Positions 45,842 to 55,891 of a DNA stretch of 64,000 nucleotides are shown here, one piece after another. This DNA is from Nocardia arthritidis NBRC 100137. Lineage in GTDB: Bacteria > Actinomycetota > Actinomycetes > Mycobacteriales > Mycobacteriaceae. The notes below the pieces were generated by a model. That model was not told the DNA's origin. It worked only from the letters and a program-made list of their open reading frames with translations, and did not search any database. The stretch is from assembly GCF_001612765.1 (NCBI RefSeq), contig NZ_BDBB01000006.1, forward strand, positions 1 through 64,000, written 5' to 3'. Each line of letters starts with the position of its first letter. Position 1 is the first letter of the stretch. A program made the position numbers and the translations under genes.

Positions 45842-46606
45842 TCACCGCGCCGTGAACTTGATGCCGACGGCGGTGACCACCACGTTCACGACGAACAGGG
45901 CCATAAAAGCGAAGACTACGGTCTGATTCACCGCATCACCGACACTCTTGGGTCCGCCTTTGACATTCAGGCCCAGATAGCAGGCGACCAGTCCGGCGAT
46001 CAGCCCGAACAATCCGGCTTTCACCTCCGAAATGATCAGCTCGGGCAGATGAGTGAGCAGCGTGATGCCATTGACGAACGCGCCGGGGTTCACATCCTGC
46101 AGATACACCGAGAACAGAAATCCGCCGACGATGCCGATGGTGCACACCAGGCTGTTGAGCATCAGCGCGACGAACATCGACGCGAGCACCCGGGGCACCA
46201 CCAAGCGCTGTACCGGATTGATGCCCAGTACTCGCATGGCATCGATTTCCTCGCGAATGGTGCGTGCGCCCAGGTCGGCGCAGATCGCGGTGGCGCCCGC
46301 CCCCGCCACGATGAGCACGGTGACGATCGGCCCCACCTGGGTGACCGCGCCGAATGCCGCGCCCGCCCCGCTGAGGTCGGCCGCGCCGATCTCCCGCAAC
46401 AGAATGTTCAACGTGAAGCTCACCAGAACGGTGAACGGAATGGCCACCAGCAATGTCGGCACGATCGATACTCGCGCGATGAACCAGGACTGGTCGATGA
46501 ACTCCCGCCATTGAAAGGGCCTGCGCACACTGGCGCGCGCGACATCGGCGGTGAGTTCGAAGAATCCTCCGACGGCCCGCAACGGCACGGCAAGGACCTC
46601 GTTCAT
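45842..46606 (-). CDS. yrbE4A: YrbE4A, MlaE-type ABC permease
   Basis: 254 residues. MlaE-fold permease with coupling-helix signature REEIDAMRVLGINPVQRLVVPRVLA and NVKGGPKSVGDAVNQTVVFAF at the C-terminus (both quoted in part of a longer match). ATG 46606 is preceded by AAGGAGG at 7 nt, a near-perfect ribosome binding site. First gene of the ten-gene mce4 operon; a KstR-like site lies 78 nt upstream. Confidence 0.94.
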   Translation of the reverse strand: MNEVLAVPLRAVGGFFELTADVARASVRRPFQWREFIDQSWFIARVSIVPTLLVAIPFTVLVSFTLNILLREIGAADLSGAGAAFGAVTQVGPIVTVLIVAGAGATAICADLGARTIREEIDAMRVLGINPVQRLVVPRVLASMFVALMLNSLVCTIGIVGGFLFSVYLQDVNPGAFVNGITLLTHLPELIISEVKAGLFGLIAGLVACYLGLNVKGGPKSVGDAVNQTVVFAFMALFVVNVVVTAVGIKFTAR

Positions 46607-46683
46607 CCACGATCCTCCTTGCTCAACCCGGCGTACACAGCCCACGGCGCGAATCTCCACCGTGGCCGCACCGCCGGAACGAT

Positions 46684-46697
46684 TAGAACACGTTCAC
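46684..46697. promoter_or_regulatory. KstR operator of the mce4 operon
   Basis: TAGAACACGTTCAC matches TNNAACNNGTTNNA except for the last base. On the operon strand its outer TA starts TAATCG, a weak -10 candidate. It is 78 nt upstream of yrbE4A. Confidence 0.75.
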
Positions 46698-46899
46698 CGT
46701 GTTGCCGGTAGCGCTTTTCACACTTTTGAAGTGCAATTTCCCGAAAAGTCGGCATATAAATTTGGAACCGGTGTCATCGGGTGATGATCCCACCTTTGTG
46801 AGGTTGGACATAACCCGTCCCTATGTCTACCAAGCACCGATCCCATGATCAACAGTTGGACAGCTGATCAGTAGCGGGTCCACGGCGAGCCGCCGCGGC

Positions 46900-47802
46900 T
46901 CACCCCAGCTCTGCCAGCGAAGACGCCGAGAAGGTGCGCCCTTCCGGGCGATCGGCGAAGTAGCCGCCCAGCGTGTCGGCCAGATCCTGGGCCGACCACT
47001 CCCCCGCGGCCGCGTCGAACCGGCGCTCCACGACCGGCGCCGCCATGAGCGCCACCATCCCCCCGTAGACGACGAACAGCTGTCCGTTGACCGCGTCGGC
47101 CGCAGGCGAGGCCAGATAGGCGACCAGTCGGGCCACGTGGTCGGGCGAGAGCGGGTCGGCCTCACCGTCCGGGGCGGGGCTGAACACCGCCTCGGTCATC
47201 GCGGTGCGCGCCCGCGGCGCGATCGCGTTGGCGCGCACGCCGAAGCGAGACAGGGCCCGCGCGGCCGAGAGGGTCAGCGCGGTGATGCCCGCCTTCGCGG
47301 CCCCGTAGTTGGCCTGCCCCTCCGGGCCGAGCAATCCGGCCTCGGAGGAGGTGTTGATCAGCCTGCCGTAGACCGGCGCGCCCGCCTGCTTCGACTTGCC
47401 GCGCCAATAGGCGGCGGCGTTGCGCGAGAGCAGGAAATGGCCGCGCAGATGCACCGCGAGCACCGCGTCGAAGTCCTCGTCGGACATGTTGAACAGCATC
47501 CGGTCGCGGGTGATGCCCGCGTTGTTGACCACGATGTCGACCGATCCGAACGACTCCTCGGCGGTGCGGATCAGCGCGTCGGCGGTCGCGCGCTCGGCGA
47601 TGCTGCCCGCGACGAACTCCGCCTTGGCGCCCAGCGCCCGGATCTCACCGAGCGTGCTCGCGACCGCCTCCGACTCCGCGAGGTCGTTGACCACCACCGA
47701 CGCACCGGCTCCGGCCAGCGCGAGCGCTTCGGCCCGCCCAAGTCCGGCGCCGCCGCCGGTCACGATCGCTACACGGCCCGCAAGGCTCAGATCATTGCTC
47801 AC
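46900..47802 (-). CDS. hsd4A: Short-chain dehydrogenase (Hsd4A / Rv3502c type)
   Basis: 300 residues. Cofactor motif VTGGGAGLGRAEALALAGAGA, NNAG, catalytic Ser in INTSSEAG and YGAAKAG (Tyr-x-x-x-Lys). Rv3502c homologues next to mce4 act as beta-hydroxyacyl-CoA / 17-beta-hydroxysteroid dehydrogenase in sterol side-chain oxidation; the symbol rests on that synteny. GTG 47802 is fixed by a -10 TAGAGT (47810-47815) ending 7 nt upstream and overlapping the KstR site. C-terminal MAAPVVERRF extension after the SDR core. Confidence 0.85.
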   Translation of the reverse strand: MSNDLSLAGRVAIVTGGGAGLGRAEALALAGAGASVVVNDLAESEAVASTLGEIRALGAKAEFVAGSIAERATADALIRTAEESFGSVDIVVNNAGITRDRMLFNMSDEDFDAVLAVHLRGHFLLSRNAAAYWRGKSKQAGAPVYGRLINTSSEAGLLGPEGQANYGAAKAGITALTLSAARALSRFGVRANAIAPRARTAMTEAVFSPAPDGEADPLSPDHVARLVAYLASPAADAVNGQLFVVYGGMVALMAAPVVERRFDAAAGEWSAQDLADTLGGYFADRPEGRTFSASSLAELG

Positions 47803-47813
47803 GCGGCCGACTC

Positions 47814-47827
47814 TAGAACGTGTTCCA
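47814..47827. promoter_or_regulatory. KstR operator of hsd4A
   Basis: TAGAACGTGTTCCA fits TNNAACNNGTTNNA fully. On the hsd4A strand the terminal TA of the site is the first two bases of the -10 element TAGAGT, so KstR binding would block polymerase. It begins 12 nt upstream of the GTG start. Confidence 0.85.
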
Positions 47828-47845
47828 ACTTACGGCAAGCATCGC

Positions 47846-48034
47846 TCACTGCAACCGCAACGCCGCCTTCGGACATTGCGCGACGGCGTCCTCGACATCG
47901 GCGAGCCGATCGGGGGGCACGTCCGCGTTCGCGATGTGCAGGACGTCCTCGTCATCGAGTTCGAACACGTCGGGGGCGATTCCGACACAGATTCCATTCG
48001 CTTCGCACTGGTCTGGATCGACACTGATCTTCAT
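47846..48034 (-). CDS. fdxD: Ferredoxin FdxD ([3Fe-4S] type)
   Basis: 62 residues. KISVDPDQCEANGICVGIAPDVFELDDE and the C-terminal AQCPKAALRL give Cys10, Cys16 and Cys54; Asn13 replaces the second Cys of a [4Fe-4S] motif, so a [3Fe-4S] cluster is expected. M. tuberculosis has fdxD at the same place (Rv3503c). Likely electron donor to a KstR-regulated P450 such as Cyp125, not in this window. ATG 48034; the frame stays open upstream antisense to fadE26/27, which is an artefact. Confidence 0.9.
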   Translation of the reverse strand: MKISVDPDQCEANGICVGIAPDVFELDDEDVLHIANADVPPDRLADVEDAVAQCPKAALRLQ

Positions 48035-48121
48035 GGCAACTCCTTTACCACCACTCTGGCCGAAGCCTAACAAGCCGATCCGCTCCACCGGGGCGTCATC
48101 GGGGGGATTCGCTATCAATAC

Positions 48122-48135
48122 TGGAACATGTTTCA
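48122..48135. promoter_or_regulatory. KstR operator between fdxD and fadE26
   Basis: TGGAACATGTTTCA fits TNNAACNNGTTNNA. It sits between the divergent fdxD and fadE26 genes and could repress both. Confidence 0.8.
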
Positions 48136-48208
48136 GTCCATATGCAATGATCGGGGAAACCCGGTCCGACGAAGGCTCGTCCCACCCACCCCGCCGAGAG
48201 GTCTTGCC

Positions 48209-49402
<1,194 letters not shown>

Positions 49403-49421
49403 CGAAAGCTGAGAGACCACC

Positions 49422-50516
49422 ATGGATTTCACCCCAACCGAAGCCCAACTCGATCTCGGCCGGCTGACCGGCGAGGTGTGCGGGAAATTGGTCACCGCAG
49501 ACCGGTTGCGCGAACTCGATACTGCCGAAGAGCGATTCGACCGGCCGCTGTGGAGTTCGCTGGCCGAGACCGGTGTGCTCGCGGCGGCGCTGCCCGAATC
49601 GGTCGGCGGCAGCGACCTCGGCGCGCTCGAGCAGACCGCCGTCCTGCGCGAGCTGGGCAAGCACCTCGCGGCCGTGCCGTACCTGTGGTCGATCACGCTC
49701 GGCGCGGGTGCGCTGGCACGGTTCGGCGATGCGGCGCAACAGGATCTGGCCACCCGGGCGGGCGCGGGCAGCGTCATCCTCACGGTCGCGCTGGCCGAGG
49801 AGCGCAACTGGGAACCCGCCGCGCCGACCACCAGCGCGGTCGAGACCGCCGACGGCTGGCGGCTGACCGGCGCCAAGACCACCGTGCCCTTCGCGAACCG
49901 GGCCGAGCGGATCCTGGTGCCCGCCACGGTCTCCGGAACCACCGCGGTGTTCCTGGTCGATCCCGCGGCGGCGACGGTGACCGCGCAACAGGTGGTCGAC
50001 CGCAGCCCGGAGTTCGCGGTTGAGTTGACCGATACACCCGCCGAGCTGATCGGCACCGTGGCCGACGGCGCGGAGATCCTGGACTGGATTCTCACCCGCG
50101 CCTGGCTCGGCCTGAGCGCCGTGCAGCTCGGCACCCTGGAACGGGCGCTCGAGCTGGTCGCCGAGTACGCCAGGGAGCGCGAGCAGTTCGGCAAGGCGGT
50201 CGGCAGCTTCCAGGCCGTCGCCCAGCGGCTCGCCGACGCCTACATCGACGTGCAGGGCCTGCGCCTGGCGGTCACCCAGGCGGCGTGGCTGCTCTCGGAG
50301 GACCTGCCCGCCGCCGAGGCGGTGCACACCGCCAAGTTCTGGGCCGCCGACGCGGGCCATCGCGTCGCCCACACCGTGGTCCACGTGCACGGCGGCGTCG
50401 GCATCGACCGCGACCACATCGCGCACAACTACTTCACCGCCGCCAAACACAACGAGTTCGCCCTCGGCGCGAGCACCGACCACCTGCGCGCCCTCGGCGC
50501 GCTGCTGGCCACGTAA
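49422..50516 (+). CDS. fadE27: Acyl-CoA dehydrogenase FadE27 (ChsE5)
   Basis: 364 residues, shorter ACAD partner subunit. Visible: FTPTEAQLDLGRLTGEV, LPESVGGSDLGALEQTAVLRELG and, in the C-terminal helical domain, YAREREQFGKAVGSFQAVAQRLAD and VHVHGGVGIDRDH. It is expected to form the alpha2beta2 complex with FadE26 and provide part of the FAD site. Co-transcribed with fadE26 under the upstream KstR site. Confidence 0.9.
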   Translation: MDFTPTEAQLDLGRLTGEVCGKLVTADRLRELDTAEERFDRPLWSSLAETGVLAAALPESVGGSDLGALEQTAVLRELGKHLAAVPYLWSITLGAGALARFGDAAQQDLATRAGAGSVILTVALAEERNWEPAAPTTSAVETADGWRLTGAKTTVPFANRAERILVPATVSGTTAVFLVDPAAATVTAQQVVDRSPEFAVELTDTPAELIGTVADGAEILDWILTRAWLGLSAVQLGTLERALELVAEYAREREQFGKAVGSFQAVAQRLADAYIDVQGLRLAVTQAAWLLSEDLPAAEAVHTAKFWAADAGHRVAHTVVHVHGGVGIDRDHIAHNYFTAAKHNEFALGASTDHLRALGALLAT

Positions 50517-50530
50517 CCGCACCCGTGCAC

Positions 50531-50567
50531 ATTCGGCCCGCACGGCACCATGCCCTGCGGGCCGAAT
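50531..50567 (+). terminator. Terminator hairpin after fadE27
   Basis: Perfect 12-bp stem ATTCGGCCCGCA (50531-50542) / TGCGGGCCGAAT (50556-50567), 13-nt loop, 15 bp after the fadE27 stop. Confidence 0.75.
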
Positions 50568-50733
50568 CGCGTTGCGCTCAGACCAGTCGCCGGTTCAGCT
50601 CGCCGCTGACCCGCAACACACGCCCGGCTGCGTCTTCGAAAGCTGCGCGGCGCGAGTCGATCGCATTCGTGCCGGTGTCCTGAACGCGGCCGCAGCCGTC
50701 TCGCCGCGGCGCAGAGTAGCGGGGATCGCGCTT

Positions 50734-51321
50734 TCAGTCTGCTGGGATCGACGTCAGGTAGCGCTGGAGAGTGGGGCCCACCTCGGCGATGATCTGGTCG
50801 CGAGTCAGGGCGACGACCGGGGGCAGGCGCAGGACGTAGCGGCACAGGGCGAGGCCGAGCATCTGGGTGACGATCAGGCCGCCACGGCGGGGGGCGTCGG
50901 CGGGATCGCCGAAACGCAGGACGGCGGGCAAGATCTGCTCGGCGAAGATGGCGCGGACGCGGTCGGCCACCGCCTCGTCGGTGATCGATGAGCGCAGCAG
51001 CGTCAGCAGCACCTCCTTGTTCGGCTGCTCTTCCCAGATCTCGAAGAAGCGGCGCACCAGCAGCTCGCCCAGGCTGTCCGGCTCCGCGGAGCCGAGGTCG
51101 GGCAGATCCAACCGGACGTCGACCGCGGCCGCGAAGAGTCCGTCTTTGCTGCCGAAGTACCGCATGACCATCGATGGGTCGATATCCGCGTCGGCGGCGA
51201 TGGCGCGAATGGTCGCCTTGCGGAATCCCTCGGCGGCGAATCGCGCGCGGGCCGCGTCCAGAATCGCCGCACGCGTCGCGTCCGAGCGGCGAATGGGGAC
51301 TTGATCAGGCTCTACGGTCAT
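50734..51321 (-). CDS. TetR family transcriptional regulator
   Basis: 195 residues. HTH: RSDATRAAILDAARARFAAEGFRKATIRAIAADADIDPSMVMRYFGSKDGLFAAAVD; C-terminal helical domain fits the TetR_C group that ends in LTSIPAD-like tails. ATG 51321 has a -10 TACACT (51329-51334) ending 7 nt upstream, so the gene is leaderless. The operator units lie over this promoter, implying autorepression and repression of the divergent monooxygenase. N-terminus does not resemble KstR. Confidence 0.9.
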   Translation of the reverse strand: MTVEPDQVPIRRSDATRAAILDAARARFAAEGFRKATIRAIAADADIDPSMVMRYFGSKDGLFAAAVDVRLDLPDLGSAEPDSLGELLVRRFFEIWEEQPNKEVLLTLLRSSITDEAVADRVRAIFAEQILPAVLRFGDPADAPRRGGLIVTQMLGLALCRYVLRLPPVVALTRDQIIAEVGPTLQRYLTSIPAD

Positions 51322-51409
51322 GCCAACGAGTGTAGGCCAACAACTGTTGACTTCCTAGGCCGCACGGAGCTACGGTTATGCCAACAAACGTTGGCCTACA
51401 GACGTTGAC
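51312..51409. promoter_or_regulatory. Duplicated tandem operator of the TetR/monooxygenase pair
   Basis: A 40-bp segment occurs twice (51312-51351 and 51370-51409; 31 of 40 identical). Each contains two abutting 14-bp units of the form CCAACNNNNGTTGG: 51323-51336, 51337-51350, 51381-51394 (perfect palindrome) and 51395-51408. TACGGT (51371-51376) is the likely -10 of the monooxygenase; TACACT on the other strand serves tetR. Confidence 0.75.
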
Positions 51410-51422
51410 ACGAGGAGTTCCG

Positions 51423-52610
51423 ATGAACGCCACACCGAACCCGCTGCCCGCCACCACCTCCGTCGTGATCGTCGGCGCGGGGCCCGCCGGGCTGACCACC
51501 GCCATCACGCTGGCCGACGCGGGTGTGGATTTCGTCCTGCTCGACCGGCAGAGCGAAGGCGCCAACACCTCCCGCGCGGCGGTCGTGCACGCCAGGACGC
51601 TCGAGGTACTCGAGGAACTCGGCATCGCCGACGAGTTGGTCGCGACCGGCGACATCGTCGCGCGCTTCACCGTCCACGACGGCGGCAAGACCTTGGCCAC
51701 CATCGACTTCGACGGTCTCCCGACGCGCTACCCCTACACCCTGATGACGCCGCAGGACACCACCGAGGCGGTGCTGCTGAAGCGGCTGCGGAAGGCGGGC
51801 GGTGACGTGCAGCGGCCGTACCAGGTCAGCCGGGTCGCCCAGGATGGCGACGGTGTCACGGTCGAATACACCGACGACGCGGGCACCGCCGGCAGCATCC
51901 GCGCCGACTACGTCGTCGGCACCGACGGCATGCACAGCGTCGTCCGCGAGCAAGCGGGCATCGGATTCACCGGCGCGTCGTACCCGGAGTCCTTCGTTCT
52001 CGCCGATGTGCGGATGGACTGGCCGATCGCGCGCGACGAGGTGGCCCTGCACCTTGCACCGGAGGGTGTCACCGTGGTCGCGCCGCTGCCCGACGAGGGA
52101 GAGCCGAACCGCTACCGCGTGGTCGCCACCCTGGAAACCGCTCCCGAGCACTCGACCGCAGCACAGATCCAGGCCCTCCTGGACGCCCGCGGCCCCGGCG
52201 GCGCGGTGCGGGTTCGCGAGGTGCTGTGGAGCTCACGCTTCCGCGTGCACCACCGGGTCGCCGACCACTACCGCAACGGCCGCATCCTGCTCGCGGGCGA
52301 CGCCGCACACGTGCACAGCCCGGCAGGCGGGCAGGGCATGAACACCGGCATCCAGGACGCCGCTGCCCTCGGCCCGTTGCTGGCGCGAGTCCTCACGGGC
52401 GAGCCCGACACCCTGCTGGACGAGTACGAGACCACCCGCCGCCCCGTGGCCCTCGGCGTCGTCTCGTTCACCGACCGCATGACCAAGATGGCGACCCTGC
52501 GCCGCCGCCCCGCCCGCACCGCGCGCAACCTGATCCTCACCACCCTGTCCCGCATCCCCGCCTTCCGCCACCGCCTCGCCTACCAGCTGGCCGAACTCGC
52601 CAACCGCTGA
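51423..52610 (+). CDS. FAD-dependent aromatic-type monooxygenase
   Basis: 395 residues, PHBH fold (FAD_binding_3). GxGxxG in VVIVGAGPAGLTTAITLADAG, DG motif region YVVGTDGMHSVVRE, and GDAAHVHSPAGGQGMNTGIQDA. Acts on a phenolic or similar ring with NAD(P)H. ATG 51423 follows GAGGAG. Its expression is inferred to be controlled by the divergent TetR regulator. Sits inside the sterol locus but has no KstR site, so a link to sterols is unproven. Confidence 0.88.
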   Translation: MNATPNPLPATTSVVIVGAGPAGLTTAITLADAGVDFVLLDRQSEGANTSRAAVVHARTLEVLEELGIADELVATGDIVARFTVHDGGKTLATIDFDGLPTRYPYTLMTPQDTTEAVLLKRLRKAGGDVQRPYQVSRVAQDGDGVTVEYTDDAGTAGSIRADYVVGTDGMHSVVREQAGIGFTGASYPESFVLADVRMDWPIARDEVALHLAPEGVTVVAPLPDEGEPNRYRVVATLETAPEHSTAAQIQALLDARGPGGAVRVREVLWSSRFRVHHRVADHYRNGRILLAGDAAHVHSPAGGQGMNTGIQDAAALGPLLARVLTGEPDTLLDEYETTRRPVALGVVSFTDRMTKMATLRRRPARTARNLILTTLSRIPAFRHRLAYQLAELANR

Positions 52611-52667
52611 GGTTCCGCGAGGCCCGAGCGAGCCGAATGAAACGCCGCTCCGACAGCCGCCCAGTAA

Positions 52668-52847
52668 TGCGTACCGGCCATCGGTTCTGGGACAACTGGC
52701 GAACTCGGTGGCGCGGAATTGGAGCAATGGCAGTACGAGATCACCGGAGGCGGCCGGATCTGGTACGCGATCGATGACGCCAACCGGACGCTGTATCTGA
52801 CCCTCGCCGGTACCGGGCATTCCCGGCAGACCGATCGGCGGCGCTGA
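52668..52847 (+). pseudogene. C-terminal fragment of a RelE-like toxin
   Basis: After a stop at 52665 the frame reads ELEQWQYEITGGGRIWYAIDD and LYLTLAGTGHSRQTD. I associate this pattern (WxYEITGGGRIWYxxDD...GHxRxTD) with RelE/YoeB-like type II toxins. No ATG or GTG start with a full N-terminal half and no antitoxin are present, so it is probably a decayed relic. Family assignment is from memory. Confidence 0.45.
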
Positions 52848-52915
52848 TATCCGGTCGGATGCCTACATGATCGGCCACTGTCCGAGGAACGATGGCCGAC
52901 CATGAGGCCGGGCTC

Positions 52916-54565
52916 CTACTTCGCGCTCGCCACCGTGTGGTCGTCGGCGGGGCGGGACTGGGTCTGCTCCTTGGCCCAGCGGTAGTCGGGCTTGCCCGCC
53001 GGGGACCGTTTGATCTCGTCGACGAACCACAGGCTGCGGGGCAGTTTGTACGGCGCGATCTCCTGGGTGAGCATGGGGCGAAGCTCCTCCAGGGTGGGGC
53101 GAGACTCGCCGCGGCATTGCACGACCGCGACCACCCGCTGACCCCAGCGCTCGTCCTCGATGCCCACCACCAGCGCGTCGAAGATCTCGGGGTGCGTCTT
53201 GAGCGCGCCCTCGACCTCCTCGGGATAGATCTTCTCGCCGCCGCTGTTGATGCTGACCGAGCCGCGGCCGAGCATGGTGACCGTGCCGTCCTCCTCGACC
53301 CGCGCGAAGTCGCCGGGGATGGCGTAGCGGATCCCGTTGAACTCCTTGAAGGTCGCGGCGGTCTTCGCCTCGTCCTTGTAGTAGCCGAGCGGGATGTGCC
53401 CTCGGCGGGCCAGGATGCCGACCTGGCCGGAGCCGGGCTGCACCGGATTGCCGTTCTCGTCGAGTACATCGGTGGAAGCGTCGATCTTCACCCGCGGCCC
53501 CCCGGTGTGCGTCGCACCCTTGGCCACGATGGCGATACCGCCGAAACCGGTCTCCGACGAGCCGATCGAATCGGAGATCATCCGGTTGGGCAGCAGCTCG
53601 AGGAACTGGTCCTTGAGCGAGGGCGAGAACAGCGCCGCGCTGCTGGCCATCACATACAGGCTGGAAAGGTCGTAGGGCTGACCGGTCTCCGGGTTGCCTT
53701 CGATGAGCGCGTCGAGCATCGGGCGCGCCATCGCGTCACCGGTGATGAAGATCAGGTTGATCTTGTGCTTGTCGATCGCCCGCCACACGCCGTGCCCGGA
53801 GAACTCCGGGATCATCACGGCTTTACCGCCGCCGAACAGGCTGTGGAACGTGGCCCACTGCGCGCCGCCGTGAATCATCGGCGGTATCGGGAACCGCACC
53901 ATCGGCGGGCTGCCCGCGCCGACCTTCGCCAATTCCCATTCGTCCTGGACGTATTCGCCGGTGATGAAGTTGATCCCCGCGCCGAGCACGCGCCAGACGT
54001 CCTCCTGACGCCACATCACGCCTTTGGGCATGCCGGTGGTTCCGCCGGTGTAGACCATGTACAGGTCGTCCGGGGAACGTTCGCCGAAGTCGCGCTCGCC
54101 CGAGGACTGCGCGAGCACCGTCTCGTAATCCACCGAATCGGCTGCGGTGGCGATCGTGCCGGTCGTATCGTCGTCAACGACGACGACCGTGCGCAGCTGC
54201 GGCGTCTTCGCCCGGACGGCAGCGACCTTGTCGCTGTAGCGCCGCTCGTGGATCAGCGCGGCCATGTCCGAGTTGTCGAAGATGTACTGCAACTCGTTCT
54301 CGACATATCGGAAGTTCACGTTGATCATCACGGCCCGCGCCTTGAAGATCGCGACCATGGCCTCGACGGCCTCGATCGTGTTGCGTGAGTAGATACCCAC
54401 CTTGTCGCCCGGCCGGACTCCCTGTTCTTGCAGGTAGTGAGCGAGTTTATTGGCCCGCTCCTCCAACTGGGCGTAGGTGACCTCGCGGCCGTCGTCGGCC
54501 AGCGCGACGCGGTCGGGCATCAGGTCGATGGCATGTTCGACAAGGTCCGCTATGTTGTAGCTCAC
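52916..54565 (-). CDS. fadD19: Steroid-CoA ligase FadD19
   Basis: 549 residues, class I adenylate-forming enzyme. MVYTGGTTGMPKGVMWR (AMP-binding), PPMIHGGAQWATF, DSIGSSETGFGG and the C-terminal lysine region KRSPAGKPDYRWAKEQ. Very close to M. tuberculosis FadD19 (Rv3515c) as remembered; it activates sterol side-chain acids and is required for C24-branched sterols in rhodococci. Start: GTG 54565 is preferred because a -10 TATTTT (54573-54578) ends 7 nt upstream in the same geometry as hsd4A; ATG 54571 is two codons earlier. Confidence 0.93.
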   Translation of the reverse strand: MSYNIADLVEHAIDLMPDRVALADDGREVTYAQLEERANKLAHYLQEQGVRPGDKVGIYSRNTIEAVEAMVAIFKARAVMINVNFRYVENELQYIFDNSDMAALIHERRYSDKVAAVRAKTPQLRTVVVVDDDTTGTIATAADSVDYETVLAQSSGERDFGERSPDDLYMVYTGGTTGMPKGVMWRQEDVWRVLGAGINFITGEYVQDEWELAKVGAGSPPMVRFPIPPMIHGGAQWATFHSLFGGGKAVMIPEFSGHGVWRAIDKHKINLIFITGDAMARPMLDALIEGNPETGQPYDLSSLYVMASSAALFSPSLKDQFLELLPNRMISDSIGSSETGFGGIAIVAKGATHTGGPRVKIDASTDVLDENGNPVQPGSGQVGILARRGHIPLGYYKDEAKTAATFKEFNGIRYAIPGDFARVEEDGTVTMLGRGSVSINSGGEKIYPEEVEGALKTHPEIFDALVVGIEDERWGQRVVAVVQCRGESRPTLEELRPMLTQEIAPYKLPRSLWFVDEIKRSPAGKPDYRWAKEQTQSRPADDHTVASAK

Positions 54566-54576
54566 AGCCATAAAAA

Positions 54577-54590
54577 TAGAACGTGTTACT
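54577..54590. promoter_or_regulatory. KstR operator between fadD19 and echA19
   Basis: TAGAACGTGTTACT matches TNNAACNNGTTNNA except for the last base. It begins 12 nt upstream of GTG 54565 of fadD19. On the other strand TACTGT (54587-54592) is a likely -10 for echA19. Confidence 0.8.
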
Positions 54591-54625
54591 GTTTCTGACA
54601 AGGCTCGAAGTCAGGAGAATCAGCG

Positions 54626-55408
54626 ATGCCGCACTGTCTCGTCGAGAAGCGCGACCATGTCCTCATCGTCACCATGAACCGACCCGAGGCGCGCAACGCG
54701 CTGTCGGGGGAGATGATGGCGATCATGAAAGACGCCTGGAATCAGGTGGACGAGGATCCGGACATCCGGGTCGCGATCCTGACCGGTGCGGGCGGGGCGT
54801 TCTGCGCGGGCGCCGATCTCAAGGGCATGACCTCCGAGCACCCCGGCGACACCATCGACGGCGGCGGCTGGAATCCGGCCAAGCTGGAGGCGCTGCTCAA
54901 GGGCCGCAGGCTGACCAAGCCGCTGATCGCGGCGGTCGAGGGCCCTGCCATCGCGGGCGGTACCGAGATCCTGCAGGGCACCGACATCCGGGTGGCCGGG
55001 GAGAGCGCGAAATTCGGTGTGTCCGAGGCGCGGTGGGGCCTGTTCCCGCTGGGCGGCTCGGCGGTGCGGCTGGTCCGCCAGATCCCCTACACCGTGGCCG
55101 CGGAAATCCTGCTCACCGGCCGGCACCTCACCGCCGCCGAAGCCAAGGAGATCGGCCTGATCGGGCACGTGGTCCCGGACGGCGCCGCACTGGACAAGGC
55201 GCTGGAGATCGCGGCGCAGATCGCCGCCAACGGCCCCCTCGCCGTTCAGGCCATCCTGCGCACCATCCGGGAGACGGAGGCCATGCCGGAGGAGGCCGCC
55301 TTCGAGATCGACGCAAAGCTCGGCATGTCGGTATTCCGCTCGGCGGACGCCAAGGAAGGGCCGCGGGCGTTCGCGGAAAAGCGCAAGCCCTCTTTCACCG
55401 GAAACTGA
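54626..55408 (+). CDS. echA19: Enoyl-CoA hydratase EchA19
   Basis: 260 residues, crotonase fold. [18 protein letters not shown] (oxyanion and acyl-CoA loop), [18 protein letters not shown] and [20 protein letters not shown] with the catalytic Glu positions. Close to M. tuberculosis EchA19 (Rv3516), which hydrates cholesterol-derived enoyl-CoA side chains. A leader of about 26 nt with AGGAG 8 nt before the ATG. Divergent from fadD19 under a shared KstR site. Confidence 0.92.
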   Translation: MPHCLVEKRDHVLIVTMNRPEARNALSGEMMAIMKDAWNQVDEDPDIRVAILTGAGGAFCAGADLKGMTSEHPGDTIDGGGWNPAKLEALLKGRRLTKPLIAAVEGPAIAGGTEILQGTDIRVAGESAKFGVSEARWGLFPLGGSAVRLVRQIPYTVAAEILLTGRHLTAAEAKEIGLIGHVVPDGAALDKALEIAAQIAANGPLAVQAILRTIRETEAMPEEAAFEIDAKLGMSVFRSADAKEGPRAFAEKRKPSFTGN

Positions 55409-55427
55409 GAATCCCGGCGGAGCCCAA

Positions 55428-55457
55428 CGCCCCCGATGCGTACCCGCATCGGGGGCG
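55428..55457. terminator. Bidirectional terminator between echA19 and the VOC gene
   Basis: Perfect 13-bp stem CGCCCCCGATGCG (55428-55440) / CGCATCGGGGGCG (55445-55457) with a TACC loop between convergent stops. Confidence 0.8.
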
Positions 55458-55471
55458 ACCCCTCGCCGGGC

Positions 55472-55891
55472 TCAGTTCGCGCCCGGGTAGTCCATCCAGA
55501 ACGGCTCCCACTGGTGGCCGTCCGGGTCGATGAAGGTGCGGCCGTGCATGCCGACCTGCGCTTCTTGTGCCCGCTTGTCCTCGTTCACCTCTTCGGTCGC
55601 GCCCGCCACGACAGCGGCTTCGGTCAGGCTGTCGACCTCTTCGGCGCTGCTGAGGGCGAGCGCGTACGCGGCGTTGATCGCCGTCTTGGTGTCGGCCACC
55701 GGCCGCTTGCTGAAGGTGGTGAAGAACGTCTTGATGAGCAGCATCAGGCAGATGTTGTCGTCGACCACGATGCAGGCAGCGTTGTCGTCGGTGAACTCCT
55801 GGTCGACCTTCCAGCCCAGCGCCTCGTAGAACGCCTTCGACCGGTTCAGATCGTCGACCGGGAGATTGATGAAAATCATCTTGCTGCTCAT
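55472..55891 (-). CDS. VOC family protein
   Basis: 139 residues, vicinal-oxygen-chelate (glyoxalase/bleomycin-resistance) fold. Two beta-alpha-beta-beta-beta modules: MIFINLPVDDLNRSKAFYEALGW and VGMHGRTFIDPDGHQWEPFWMD. A Glu in HQWEPFW is a likely metal ligand; no enzymatic role can be assigned. Divergent from the sigma factor gene, a common pairing for sigma factors of this class. Inserted inside the sterol locus without a KstR site. Confidence 0.85.
   Translation of the reverse strand: MSSKMIFINLPVDDLNRSKAFYEALGWKVDQEFTDDNAACIVVDDNICLMLLIKTFFTTFSKRPVADTKTAINAAYALALSSAEEVDSLTEAAVVAGATEEVNEDKRAQEAQVGMHGRTFIDPDGHQWEPFWMDYPGAN

Noticed and set aside
50734..51321. Idea that this TetR regulator is KstR
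   Set aside because: Its N-terminus and operator (CCAACNNNNGTTGG) differ from KstR and the TNNAACNNGTTNNA sites.
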